DNA of 6,797 nucleotides, taken from contig JAJPYU010000087.1 of NCBI GenBank assembly GCA_021204765.1, positions 1 through 6,797 on the forward strand, read 5' to 3'. A program made the position numbers and the translations under genes. Source of the stretch: Clostridiales bacterium (lineage in GTDB: Bacteria; Bacillota; Clostridia; Lachnospirales; Lachnospiraceae). Shown here piece after piece: positions 1-5,680 of this stretch; position 1 is the first letter of the stretch; the number at the start of each line of letters is the position of its first letter. The notes under the pieces are model-generated. The model did not search any database, was not told where the DNA came from, and saw only the letters and a program-made list of their open reading frames with translations.

Positions 1-6
1 AATCGC

Positions 7-233
7 TTATGCTGCCTTATATTTGTCCAGCACCTGTTCAAACCCGCTGTTCATACCCCAGTAGGAGACTGTAAGGATATGGAAAGTCCCAGGCTTAATA
101 CTCCCAGAAATGATTTCGCATCCACAATCGCTCTCTCACACTGCAGATTGATGTCGAAATCACAGGCGGAAGCAGCTTTTACGAACTCCTGAACCTCGTC
201 CGTCGCAGTAAGCTGAATCAGTTTTTCCTTCAT
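7..233 (-). CDS. HPr-family (Crh-like) protein without the catalytic His, frameshifted near the 3' end
   Basis: The start is ATG 233, with AAAAGGAG 8 bases upstream; a GTG at 242 overlaps this ribosome binding site and is rejected. The open frame as sequenced stops at 51. Residues 12-54 (DEVQEFVKAASACDFDINL..., AKSFLGVLSLGLSISL) follow the HPr fold, and Ser41 in AKSFLGVLSL matches regulatory Ser46 of HPr. The HARPAT segment carrying catalytic His15 is absent, so PTS phosphotransfer from enzyme I is unlikely. In known families such proteins (Crh of Bacillus) act as regulators through the serine; that role is inferred here. Inserting one base near 75-80, for example a third C in TCC, continues the frame as LTVSYWGMNSGFEQVLDKYKAA to a TAA at 9-7. 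This gives about 75 residues, close to normal HPr length. The gene is either truncated or carries a sequence error. It has its own promoter, downstream of the surface-protein gene. Confidence 0.72.
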
Positions 234-284
234 CAAAATCACTCCTTTTCTGCAAAAAGCTATTGTTTCCCTGCAACCTGAGCG

Positions 285-313
285 ATTATGACACTATCAA
301 CTATATTTGTCAA
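285..313 (-). promoter_or_regulatory. Sigma-A type promoter of the HPr-like gene
   Basis: On the minus strand a perfect -35 TTGACA (313-308) is followed by a 17-base spacer and a -10 CATAAT (290-285), five of six to consensus. Transcription would start near 278, giving a leader of about 45 bases before ATG 233. Its strength implies the HPr-like gene is transcribed independently of the surface-protein gene that ends at 376. No convincing terminator is seen between 375 and 314, so read-through from upstream is also possible. Confidence 0.75.
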
Positions 314-375
314 ATGTAATTTTCACCAATGATCAAACTTTTTTCGGCGAAATTTTTTATATGATAATGCCAGGG

Positions 376-1194
376 TCAGTTCCTGACTTTTCTGCCCCTG
401 CGTACCATGATGACAGCGATCACTGCCGCCAGGCAGATGACCACTGTCAGCGGGAGCACCGGGCTGGTATCTCCGGTACCTACGCTGCCGCCGGAGCTGC
501 TTCCATTGCCGGAGCTTCCTGAACCGCTTCCACTGCCGGAGCTGCCTGAGCTGCCTCCACTGCCGGAGCTTCCGGAGCTGCTTCCACTGCCGGAGGCTGT
601 GCCATCTGCTGCAAGCTCCTCCAACCGGGCATTGCTTACCTTTACCAGGGCATAGGTGGAGAACTGGTCAGTCTTAAATGTCACAGTCCGGGCATCAGCA
701 TCATAGCTGCTGTCAAGCACTTCGGTCTCTCCGTCATGGACACGGATCACATAATACGTGCTCTCATTATCCTGGAATTCTTCGGGTATAGTCAGCGTAA
801 AGGATATCGGACGCAGGGTCTCGGTATATCTGGTATCACTGGTTTTTCCGTCAGGATCCACTGTGTGGAGGAACAGGCTGATATCCATGTAAAATACATC
901 AGCAGAATATGAAGGCCACTGCTTTTCAATAAGCTTCTCCACCAATGACGCATCCTTCCTCGGCACAGAGTCATTGATATCCTCCACTTCTAGCACTATC
1001 TCGGAATCCGAACCGTAGCCCAGCGCCAGAAGCTCCTCACTGGATATCAGGTCATGGATCGTAATATCGGAGCTGAAGCTGATCTCTGTACGGCTTATGT
1101 CCTCCTCCCTGGCGGTAACTTTTTGGGTCAGACCGCATCGTCGACATACATCATCGATCTCCTCATACTGCCCGGTGTAGGTATCATCCGGCTC
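376..1194 (-). CDS. C-terminal part of BspA-like surface protein: stalk and membrane anchor, in the -1 frame
   Basis: This frame continues the giant gene after the G run at 1201-1194 and has no credible start of its own; a GTG at 996 lies inside coherent coding sequence and has no ribosome binding site. It reads EPDDTYT... directly after GHDWGG of the upstream frame, and VCRRCG at residues 17-21 completes the last Cys unit. Residues about 38-190 form a beta-rich membrane-proximal domain ending in TVTFKTDQFSTYALVKV, a pattern common just before the anchor in clostridial surface proteins. Residues 201-237 are a Gly/Ser stalk. Then comes TGDTSPVLPL, a hydrophobic span at about 246-264 and the basic tail RRGRKVRN. 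TGDTS resembles a degenerate sortase signal, but no LPXTG is present, so simple membrane anchoring is the safer reading. Joined to the upstream frame the protein would be about 1585 residues. The stop is TGA 378-376. Confidence 0.82.
   Translation of the reverse strand, partial: EPDDTYTGQYEEIDDVCRRCGLTQKVTAREEDISRTEISFSSDITIHDLISSEELLALGYGSDSEIVLEVEDINDSVPRKDASLVEKLIEKQWPSYSADVFYMDISLFLHTVDPDGKTSDTRYTETLRPISFTLTIPEEFQDNESTYYVIRVHDGETEVLDSSYDADARTVTFKTDQFSTYALVKVSNARLEELAADGTASGSGSSSGSSGSGGSSGSSGSGSGSGSSGNGSSSGGSVGTGDTSPVLPLTVVICLAAVIAVIMVRRGRKVRN
484..594 (-). repeat. Low-complexity Gly/Ser-coding repeat (stalk)
   Basis: On the plus strand short degenerate units of the type CTGCCGGAGCTTCC are repeated across this stretch. 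On the minus strand they encode about 37 residues made almost only of Ser and Gly, with one Asn. It is the flexible spacer between the membrane-proximal domain and the transmembrane anchor, and such tracts often vary in length between strains. Confidence 0.8.
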
Positions 1195-4100
1195 CCCCCC
1201 CAGTCATGGCCGAGAGCCGGGACAGAGAGATCCTCATACTCTGTGGTTTCAGTCAGATCCGCATCAAGGAAATACGTGTCGCAGCCGGTGCAGTACCAGT
1301 AGCCGAGCATGCCCTCAGTCAGGCACCACGGTTCTACGGGAGCAGTATAGCTGTAAAGCGGCGTATATGTATCGGGGTCAAGGTGCATGGGCTTGATGTC
1401 CACTATTTCATTTACCTGCCCGGAGAGGGCATTGTCTACAGCCTCCTCAGTATAAGCACTCTTATATGTGCAGAAATAATATACAGTCACATGGTCATAA
1501 AAGATATCAAAGCTGCTATTATCTCCCGATACATAAAAATCAATATCGGAAATATTATCGCTGAGGAAATACAGGCTGAAATAATGGTCGTCTGTCGAAT
1601 TATCCCTGGCAAAAGCCCTGTATCCAACGCTCTTAAGGCTGTCCCCGATCACGATCCGGGAGAGATTCGAGCATCTGCTGAAAGCATATTCTCCGATGGT
1701 CTCCACCTTATTTAAATAAATAGTGGTCAGCGATGTGCAGCCATAAAATGTATAGTCCCCTATTGCCGTTATCCCATCTCCGAGAGTAACGGATTCGATA
1801 CCGTAGCACTGCTGGAAAGCAGTTGCCCCAAGTGAAGTCACGCTGGACAGGTCAACCTCAGTCAAAGCTTCACAATCCTGGAAAGCACCGGCACCGATAG
1901 TTGTTACATTGCTCAAATCCACTCCGGTAAGGGTTGTGCAGCCTCTGAAAGCGTCAGCCCCAATGGTCGTCACACTGCTTATGTCCTCGATGGAGGTCAA
2001 ACTGCTGCAGCCCGAAAATGCCGCCTGACCGATCGTTACGGCACTCGACAGATCGATCCCGCTTAAAGACGAACATCCCGTGAAAGCATTGTCATCAAAA
2101 GTTTTGACTTTACCCAGGTTAATCGTCACTAATGACGAACATCCCAGAAAAGCGGAATCACCAATTGACGTAACACTGTCAGCTAATGTAACGCTTTCCA
2201 GTGCCTTACACCTATAGAATGTATAAGCTCCGACATTGGTAATGCCATCCTCTATCACTACCGTGGTCAGGCTGTCGTAATAGTCTCCGAAGGGTGAAGC
2301 CGTAATATCGTTCCGACGGTTAATATCATAATCCGGGATCACGCCTTCTCCGCTTTCCGCAAAGACATATGCCGTATCAAATACTCCTTCCTCACTCTCG
2401 ACTACGGCATAATAGACTCCCTCGGACAGTTCGCCGAAGACGATTTCACGTGAGAGCTCATTGTCCTCGCTCTTGTTGATATAGTATTTGCCGCAGGCCT
2501 TACAGTGGTAGATCGTAGTACCCTCACTAAGCCTCATTTCCATGGCTTCTACCTGAGTCATATCATGTCCGCTTTCAGGGATCGTTATATCCTCAATATT
2601 AATTGTCTCTTCACATGATGCGTCTTTAAAATACTTCCCGCAGTCCGGGCAGTACCAGAAGTCTGTGCTGTATCCGACTTCCACGCAGGTCGCCTCTCTT
2701 GCCTCCACTTTATACGCTTTGGCGTGATGGGTCGCGGAGATCACTGTATCTTCTTTGCTGATCTCTTTCGTGCATTTTGCGTCACTGAAGTATTTTTCAC
2801 AGTTGCTGCAGTACCAGTAGGCTATATTCCCGTCTTCCTCGCAGGTCGCCGCGACTTTAGCGTAGGAAGTGAGATCATGTCCTGTCGCGGGGATCACCGC
2901 ATCCTCTGTCTCAGTTGTGCAGTCCTCATCCGAGAAGCATTTCCCGCAGTCCGGGCAGTACCAGCATTCCTGCGAGAATCCGATCTCCGTACATGTGGCG
3001 GCGCTTGCCTCCACCTTATAAGCATTCACATGTTTTACCGCTGGGATCGGCAGGTCATCCTTGGAGGTGATCTCCTGCGTACAGGCCGCATCGCTGAAAT
3101 ATTTGCCGCAGGCGCTGCAGTACCAATACTCTGCCTCGCCGTCCTCCACACAGGTGGCATCCTTCCCCTCGTGGTGGGTTAATGCCGCATGATTGTTTGG
3201 ATCAATGGGCAGCGGAGTGGAGATGTCATCATAAGATATCTCTGTCGTGGCCGCTGCGTCGGAAAAATATTTGCTGCAGTCGGCACAGTACCAGCACCCC
3301 TGTACTCCCGTATCCACGCAGGTAGCCGCTTTTCCTTCCTGGATGAGAGTCAGGCTGTGGGCGGTAAATTCGATCACCGGGCTGGTAATGCCGGCATTTT
3401 CTTCCAGGATGGTCTCCAGGTCGCTTTCCTTGTCTGTATAAATATGGTTAAAGCGGAATGTGACGTAATCAGTATCGGATCCGTCAAGCCATTTACTGCC
3501 AAATGAAATCTTACCAATGGACTCCGGATCTCCGAGGAAGATGAACATAACTGTTTTCTCATCGACAACCTCCCCTTTATCCACTGATTGATGTGCGTCC
3601 AGGTAGGCAAATGCACTGTCGCCTATCGTTTCCAGATTCTCCCCGAGGATTATCGTGGCCAGTCCATAGCAGTTATAGAATGCCTTGCTCCCAATGCTTT
3701 CAATGCTGCTTAAATCTGCCTCTTCCAATGCGGAACAATAATAAAAAGCGGAGTTTCCTATGCTGGTGACATTGCTCAGGTCTATCTCTTCCAGATCATA
3801 GCAGCTCTGGAACGCACTGGCCCCGACGCTTGTAAGATTATCTGTATTTTTAACGCTGACCAGACTAAAGCAGCCGCTGAATGCGCTCATGCCAATCTCC
3901 GTGACACTGCTTAAATCTATACTGGTCAGTGCCGTACATGACTCAAAAGCCTGAATCCCTACACTGGTGGCACTGCTTATATCCACATCGGTCAGAGCGG
4001 AGCAGCCATTAAAGGTATCCGTCTCGATAGTTGTCACGCCGCTCAAGTCTATGGCGGTCAGGGAACTGCAGCCTTTAAATGCGCCATTCCCGACAGTAGT

Positions 4101-5132
4101 AAGGCCGCTGGAATTTTCAACGGTGGTCAAGCCGGTGCAGAGGTCAAAGCCATACTTTTGGACATTCGTGACATTACTCAGATCAACCGACTGTAATGAG
4201 GAGCAGCCATAGAAGGCATAATCACTGACAGTGGCCGCGTTACCCAGATCGACAGATGTCAGGGAAGTGCAGTTGTAAAAGGCGTGGGAAAGACTGCTGA
4301 CATTGGTCAACTTAACCGACTTCAAAGAGGAGCAGCCATAAAAAGCATAATCAATGGTCGTGACGTTCTCACCCAGTTCAACACTGGTTAACGGGCATCC
4401 CCGGAATGCGTATTTACCTATGGTCGTGACACTATCAGCGAGGGTAAAACTCGTCAGTGCAGTGCATCCGTAAAAAGTATACGCCCCGATGGAGGTGATG
4501 CCCTCTCCGATCTCTACGGAGGTTAGGGTAGAAGCATAAGTGCTTGCAAAAACAGAATAGCTTGAATAATCAGGCATGGCGCCGGTACCGGAAATGACAG
4601 CCTTGTAAGTCCCGTCTCCGTTATCAATGATCTCATAGGTGATCTTGCTGCTCAGAGACCCACTGGCATAGGTATCTCCCGCAGACAGAAGTGAAATGGA
4701 ATAGTCCTCTTCCTGATTGCCGACAGGCTCTGTATCCTCACTCTCCCCCGCGGCATACTCATCACTCTGTTCGGACTCACCGGCCTCAGCATCATCGGTC
4801 AGCGCATCATCACTGTCCGAAACCGTCTCGTCAGCCGCAGTCCCGCTCTCTGTATCTTCGGCCGCGGTATCATCGGAAAGCTCATCGCTGCTGCCCGAAA
4901 CCGTCTCGTCGGACACAGTCCCGCTCTCTGTATCTTCGGCCGTGACAGCATCATCCGACTGCTCATCAATACCATCTGAAACTGCTCCGATAATCTCAGC
5001 GCTGTCATCCTGTGTCTCATCTGTCAGCACTTTTGGAGTATCAGCAGATGCTGATATACCAAAGCTGATGACAGAAAATCCTAACACCGCAGCCATGGCC
5101 ACTGCATATATCTTTGCCGTTCCTCTTCTCAT
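1128..5132 (-). CDS. BspA-like leucine-rich-repeat surface protein with WYC..C repeats (N-terminal 1334 residues)
   Basis: The start is ATG 5132, behind AAGGAGG with 6-base spacing. GTG 5171 would put 13 polar residues before the signal peptide and is rejected. Residues 1-30 are a signal peptide (RRGTAK, hydrophobic core, ASA before Asp31). Residues 31-145 are acidic and Ser/Thr-rich, with a 26-residue tandem repeat. Residues 166-200 carry a GTGAMPDY cap. Residues 203-513 hold 14 leucine-rich repeats of the LTSVDLSNVTTIGAGAFQGCSS type (BspA/LRR_5). Residues 528-590 form an FLGDPESIG linker. Residues 603-845 hold five ATC..WYCxxCGKYFSDA units, with a decayed sixth at 868-894. The layout recurs: GEGVIPDY at 928-935, ten leucine-rich repeats at 955-1180, an FLSD linker, and a Cys unit at 1270-1301. 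Known BspA-like proteins are secreted or surface-held and bind host or microbial partners; the ligand here is unknown. The coherent frame ends at Trp1311-Gly, and the last 21 residues after the G run are out-of-frame tail. Confidence 0.9.
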   Translation of the reverse strand: MRRGTAKIYAVAMAAVLGFSVISFGISASADTPKVLTDETQDDSAEIIGAVSDGIDEQSDDAVTAEDTESGTVSDETVSGSSDELSDDTAAEDTESGTAADETVSDSDDALTDDAEAGESEQSDEYAAGESEDTEPVGNQEEDYSISLLSAGDTYASGSLSSKITYEIIDNGDGTYKAVISGTGAMPDYSSYSVFASTYASTLTSVEIGEGITSIGAYTFYGCTALTSFTLADSVTTIGKYAFRGCPLTSVELGENVTTIDYAFYGCSSLKSVKLTNVSSLSHAFYNCTSLTSVDLGNAATVSDYAFYGCSSLQSVDLSNVTNVQKYGFDLCTGLTTVENSSGLTTVGNGAFKGCSSLTAIDLSGVTTIETDTFNGCSALTDVDISSATSVGIQAFESCTALTSIDLSSVTEIGMSAFSGCFSLVSVKNTDNLTSVGASAFQSCYDLEEIDLSNVTSIGNSAFYYCSALEEADLSSIESIGSKAFYNCYGLATIILGENLETIGDSAFAYLDAHQSVDKGEVVDEKTVMFIFLGDPESIGKISFGSKWLDGSDTDYVTFRFNHIYTDKESDLETILEENAGITSPVIEFTAHSLTLIQEGKAATCVDTGVQGCWYCADCSKYFSDAAATTEISYDDISTPLPIDPNNHAALTHHEGKDATCVEDGEAEYWYCSACGKYFSDAACTQEITSKDDLPIPAVKHVNAYKVEASAATCTEIGFSQECWYCPDCGKCFSDEDCTTETEDAVIPATGHDLTSYAKVAATCEEDGNIAYWYCSNCEKYFSDAKCTKEISKEDTVISATHHAKAYKVEAREATCVEVGYSTDFWYCPDCGKYFKDASCEETINIEDITIPESGHDMTQVEAMEMRLSEGTTIYHCKACGKYYINKSEDNELSREIVFGELSEGVYYAVVESEEGVFDTAYVFAESGEGVIPDYDINRRNDITASPFGDYYDSLTTVVIEDGITNVGAYTFYRCKALESVTLADSVTSIGDSAFLGCSSLVTINLGKVKTFDDNAFTGCSSLSGIDLSSAVTIGQAAFSGCSSLTSIEDISSVTTIGADAFRGCTTLTGVDLSNVTTIGAGAFQDCEALTEVDLSSVTSLGATAFQQCYGIESVTLGDGITAIGDYTFYGCTSLTTIYLNKVETIGEYAFSRCSNLSRIVIGDSLKSVGYRAFARDNSTDDHYFSLYFLSDNISDIDFYVSGDNSSFDIFYDHVTVYYFCTYKSAYTEEAVDNALSGQVNEIVDIKPMHLDPDTYTPLYSYTAPVEPWCLTEGMLGYWYCTGCDTYFLDADLTETTEYEDLSVPALGHDWGGSRMIPTPGSMRRSMMYVDDAV
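1194..1201 (-). other. Run of eight G (minus strand) at the frame change of the surface-protein gene
   Basis: The minus strand reads GAC TGG GGG GGG AGC in the upstream frame, which then stops at 1130-1128 after a tail without similarity to the rest. Coherent coding resumes as GAG CCG GAT in the -1 frame. The context G_GGG_GGG also fits the X_XXY_YYZ slippery heptamer in the zero frame. Nine or six G instead of eight would restore one open frame (WGGEPDD or WGEPDD). The sequence cannot tell slipped-strand variation, -1 recoding and a miscounted homopolymer apart. Confidence 0.85.
4785..4940 (-). repeat. Two tandem 78-bp units coding an acidic 26-residue repeat
   Basis: The unit AEDTESGTVSDETVSGSSDE is followed by LSDDTA, then a second copy AEDTESGTAADETVSDSDDA plus LTDDAE. 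The DNA repeats at exactly 78 bases, for example GAAACCGTCTCGTC on the plus strand at 4819 and 4897. The region lies between the signal peptide and the first cap domain and is probably a disordered acidic spacer. In-frame loss or gain of a unit would be tolerated. Confidence 0.85.
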
Positions 5133-5138
5133 ACTCTT

Positions 5139-5150
5139 CCTCCTTCCTCC
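5139..5150 (-). promoter_or_regulatory. Doubled ribosome binding site of the surface-protein gene
   Basis: The minus strand shows GGAGG (5150-5146) directly followed by AAGGAGG (5145-5139), with 6 bases to ATG 5132. It decides the start over the GTG at 5171 and suggests strong translation of this very large gene. Confidence 0.85.
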
Positions 5151-5225
5151 GCTGTGCGTCAGAAAGCGCACTTAACAGCGGATATCAAAAATCCTGACGG
5201 CAACATTTTTAAGAGTCAGTGTGGG

Positions 5226-5254
5226 ATTATAACACAGTAATTACCACAAAACAA
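5226..5254 (-). promoter_or_regulatory. Extended -10 promoter of the surface-protein gene
   Basis: The minus strand has TGTTATAAT: a perfect TATAAT at 5231-5226 with the TG extension. Seventeen bases upstream lies a weak -35, TTGTTT (5254-5249). The extended -10 would compensate for the poor -35. Transcription would start near 5219, giving a leader of about 85 bases. A weak -35 with overlapping dyads fits a regulated rather than constitutive promoter (inference). Confidence 0.65.
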
Positions 5255-5269
5255 ATCTTACTGTGGTAA
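5233..5269. promoter_or_regulatory. Nested inverted repeats overlapping the promoter (candidate operator)
   Basis: Two perfect 8-bp inverted pairs interlock. TTACCACA (5241-5248) pairs with TGTGGTAA (5262-5269). CACAGTAA (5233-5240) pairs with TTACTGTG (5258-5265). Together they cover the spacer and -35 of the promoter, the position expected for a repressor or activator site. No known operator consensus could be assigned, and no regulator gene is in the window. Confidence 0.5.
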
Positions 5270-5314
5270 ATCAAGAAAAAAGCAAGACATTACTATAAAA
5301 GTGTTGCCGATAGA

Positions 5315-5350
5315 CGGTTAGATAGGCAAGCTTGCTTGCATAGATAACCG
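5315..5350. repeat. Compound hairpin in the intergenic region
   Basis: CGGTTA (5315-5320) pairs with TAACCG (5345-5350). Inside it GCAAGC (5326-5331) pairs with GCTTGC (5334-5339), separated by 5-by-5 unpaired bases. A second small hairpin, TCAGG-CAA-CCTGA, follows at 5355-5367. There is no T tract on either strand, so these are not terminators. Confidence 0.5.
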
Positions 5351-5396
5351 GATATCAGGCAACCTGACCTGTATGAGCAAGTAGCACGATAGTGCG

Positions 5397-5539
5397 GATT
5401 GCGATGCTGTGAACACTTAATGAGCACGGCGTGCGAATTTAGTGAGAACGTATGCAGAGCTATACAGGCGGCGATTGCGAGATGCTACGATCACTTAGCG
5501 AGCGTAAGCAAGCTTAGTGAGAGTGTATGCATAGCTGCT
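5397..5539. repeat. Two imperfect copies of a roughly 70-bp hairpin-rich unit
   Basis: Copy one (5397-5464) and copy two (5473-5539) share, in order, GATTGCGA, ATGCT, CACTTA, GAGC, TTAGTGAGA, TATGC and AGCT at offsets of 75-78 bases. Each contains short self-complementary pieces (GCACGGCGTGC; CTTAGCGAGCGTAAG). The open frame across it on the plus strand has no ribosome binding site and merely mirrors the repeat. It resembles intergenic repeats of Lachnospiraceae genomes; its function is unknown. Confidence 0.6.
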
Positions 5540-5574
5540 CGAAGAGCGGGGCAATCGACTTTTATAAATGGTGG

Positions 5575-5591
5575 TGCTCACGAAGTGAGCA
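5575..5591. other. Small perfect hairpin TGCTCAC-GAA-GTGAGCA
   Basis: A 7-bp perfect stem with a 3-base loop sits at the edge of the repeat array. No T tract follows it on either strand. It shares the GTGAG motif with the neighbouring repeat units and is probably part of the same repetitive family. Confidence 0.5.
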
Positions 5592-5603
5592 TGTAAGTTT
5601 ACT

Positions 5604-5636
5604 ATAAAAAAAGAAAGCCCATCCTGTGGACGGGCT
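5604..5636 (-). terminator. Rho-independent terminator of the dehydrogenase operon
   Basis: The minus strand reads AGCCCGTCC-ACA-GGATGGGCT (5636-5616), a 9-bp stem with one G-T pair, followed by TTCTTTTTTT. It lies 36 bases past the dehydrogenase stop and separates that operon from the repeat array and the surface-protein promoter. Confidence 0.88.
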
Positions 5637-5654
5637 AGCCTGTATGAGCAAGTA

Positions 5655-5680
5655 GGGCGCTGCTATTAAGCTCAGCGCCC
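5655..5680 (-). other. Hairpin spanning the dehydrogenase stop codon
   Basis: GGGCGCTG (5655-5662) and CAGCGCCC (5673-5680) are a perfect 8-bp inverted repeat with a 10-base loop. The TGA stop (5674-5672) is inside it. It lacks a T tract. It may protect the 3' end or merely be part of the repeat family, as its outer edge abuts the 17-bp direct repeat. Confidence 0.55.

Larger units (their letters stand above)
5194..5313. repeat. Imperfect 18-bp inverted repeat bracketing the promoter
   Basis: CTGACGGCAACATTTTTA (5194-5211) faces the complement of CTATCGGCAACACTTTTA (5313-5296), matching at 15 of 18 positions, with 12 of 13 in the core. The 84 bases between the arms contain the whole promoter and the candidate operator. 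This could be a former transposon end pair, an invertible segment or a large stem. Confidence 0.5.
5290..5568. repeat. MITE-like segment with imperfect terminal inverted repeats
   Basis: The left end TTACTATAAAAGTGTTGCC (5290-5308) is inverted, with a 2-base gap and small changes, at the right as GGCAATCGACTTTTATAAA (5550-5568). The shared core is GGCAA plus ACTTTTATA. TTACTATAAAA also recurs in direct orientation at 5599-5609. The interior is hairpin-rich and non-coding. This fits a small non-autonomous mobile or repetitive element, but no target-site duplication is clear, so the boundaries are tentative. Confidence 0.35.
5368..5655. repeat. Exact 17-bp direct repeat flanking the intergenic array
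   Basis: CCTGTATGAGCAAGTAG occurs at 5368-5384 and again at 5639-5655, 271 bases apart and in the same orientation. The second copy sits between the dehydrogenase terminator and its stop codon. Flanking bases differ. The pair encloses the hairpin array and the terminator, so homologous deletion between the copies would remove both. Confidence 0.75.

Noticed and set aside
332..352. Possible terminator after the surface-protein gene (TTTC-GGC-GAAA with flanking T and A tracts)
   Set aside because: The stem is only 4 bp and AT-rich; too weak to call on either strand.
376..996. The C-terminal 206 residues as an independent gene starting at GTG 996
   Set aside because: Coherent coding extends upstream in the same frame to 1194 and joins the big gene at the G run; no ribosome binding site precedes 996.
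2724..3182. Plus-strand open frame of 152 residues opposite the WYC..C repeats
   Set aside because: Antisense shadow with periodic features copied from the repeat unit and no ribosome binding site.
5133..5171. GTG 5171 as the surface-protein start
   Set aside because: It would add 13 residues ahead of a well-formed signal peptide, while ATG 5132 has a strong doubled ribosome binding site at proper spacing.
4717..5175. Ser-rich plus-strand open frame of 152 residues
   Set aside because: It is the antisense shadow of the acidic Ser/Asp-rich region of the surface protein; its composition follows from the opposite frame.
5399..5596. Plus-strand open frame of 65 residues in the intergenic region
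   Set aside because: No ribosome binding site or promoter, and the predicted protein only mirrors the two 70-bp DNA repeats (CxHLxS...SExVCxA twice), so it is a repeat artefact.
5315..5655. CRISPR array or tRNA in the repeat region
   Set aside because: There are only two imperfect repeat units without uniform spacers, and no cloverleaf or T-loop sequence is seen.
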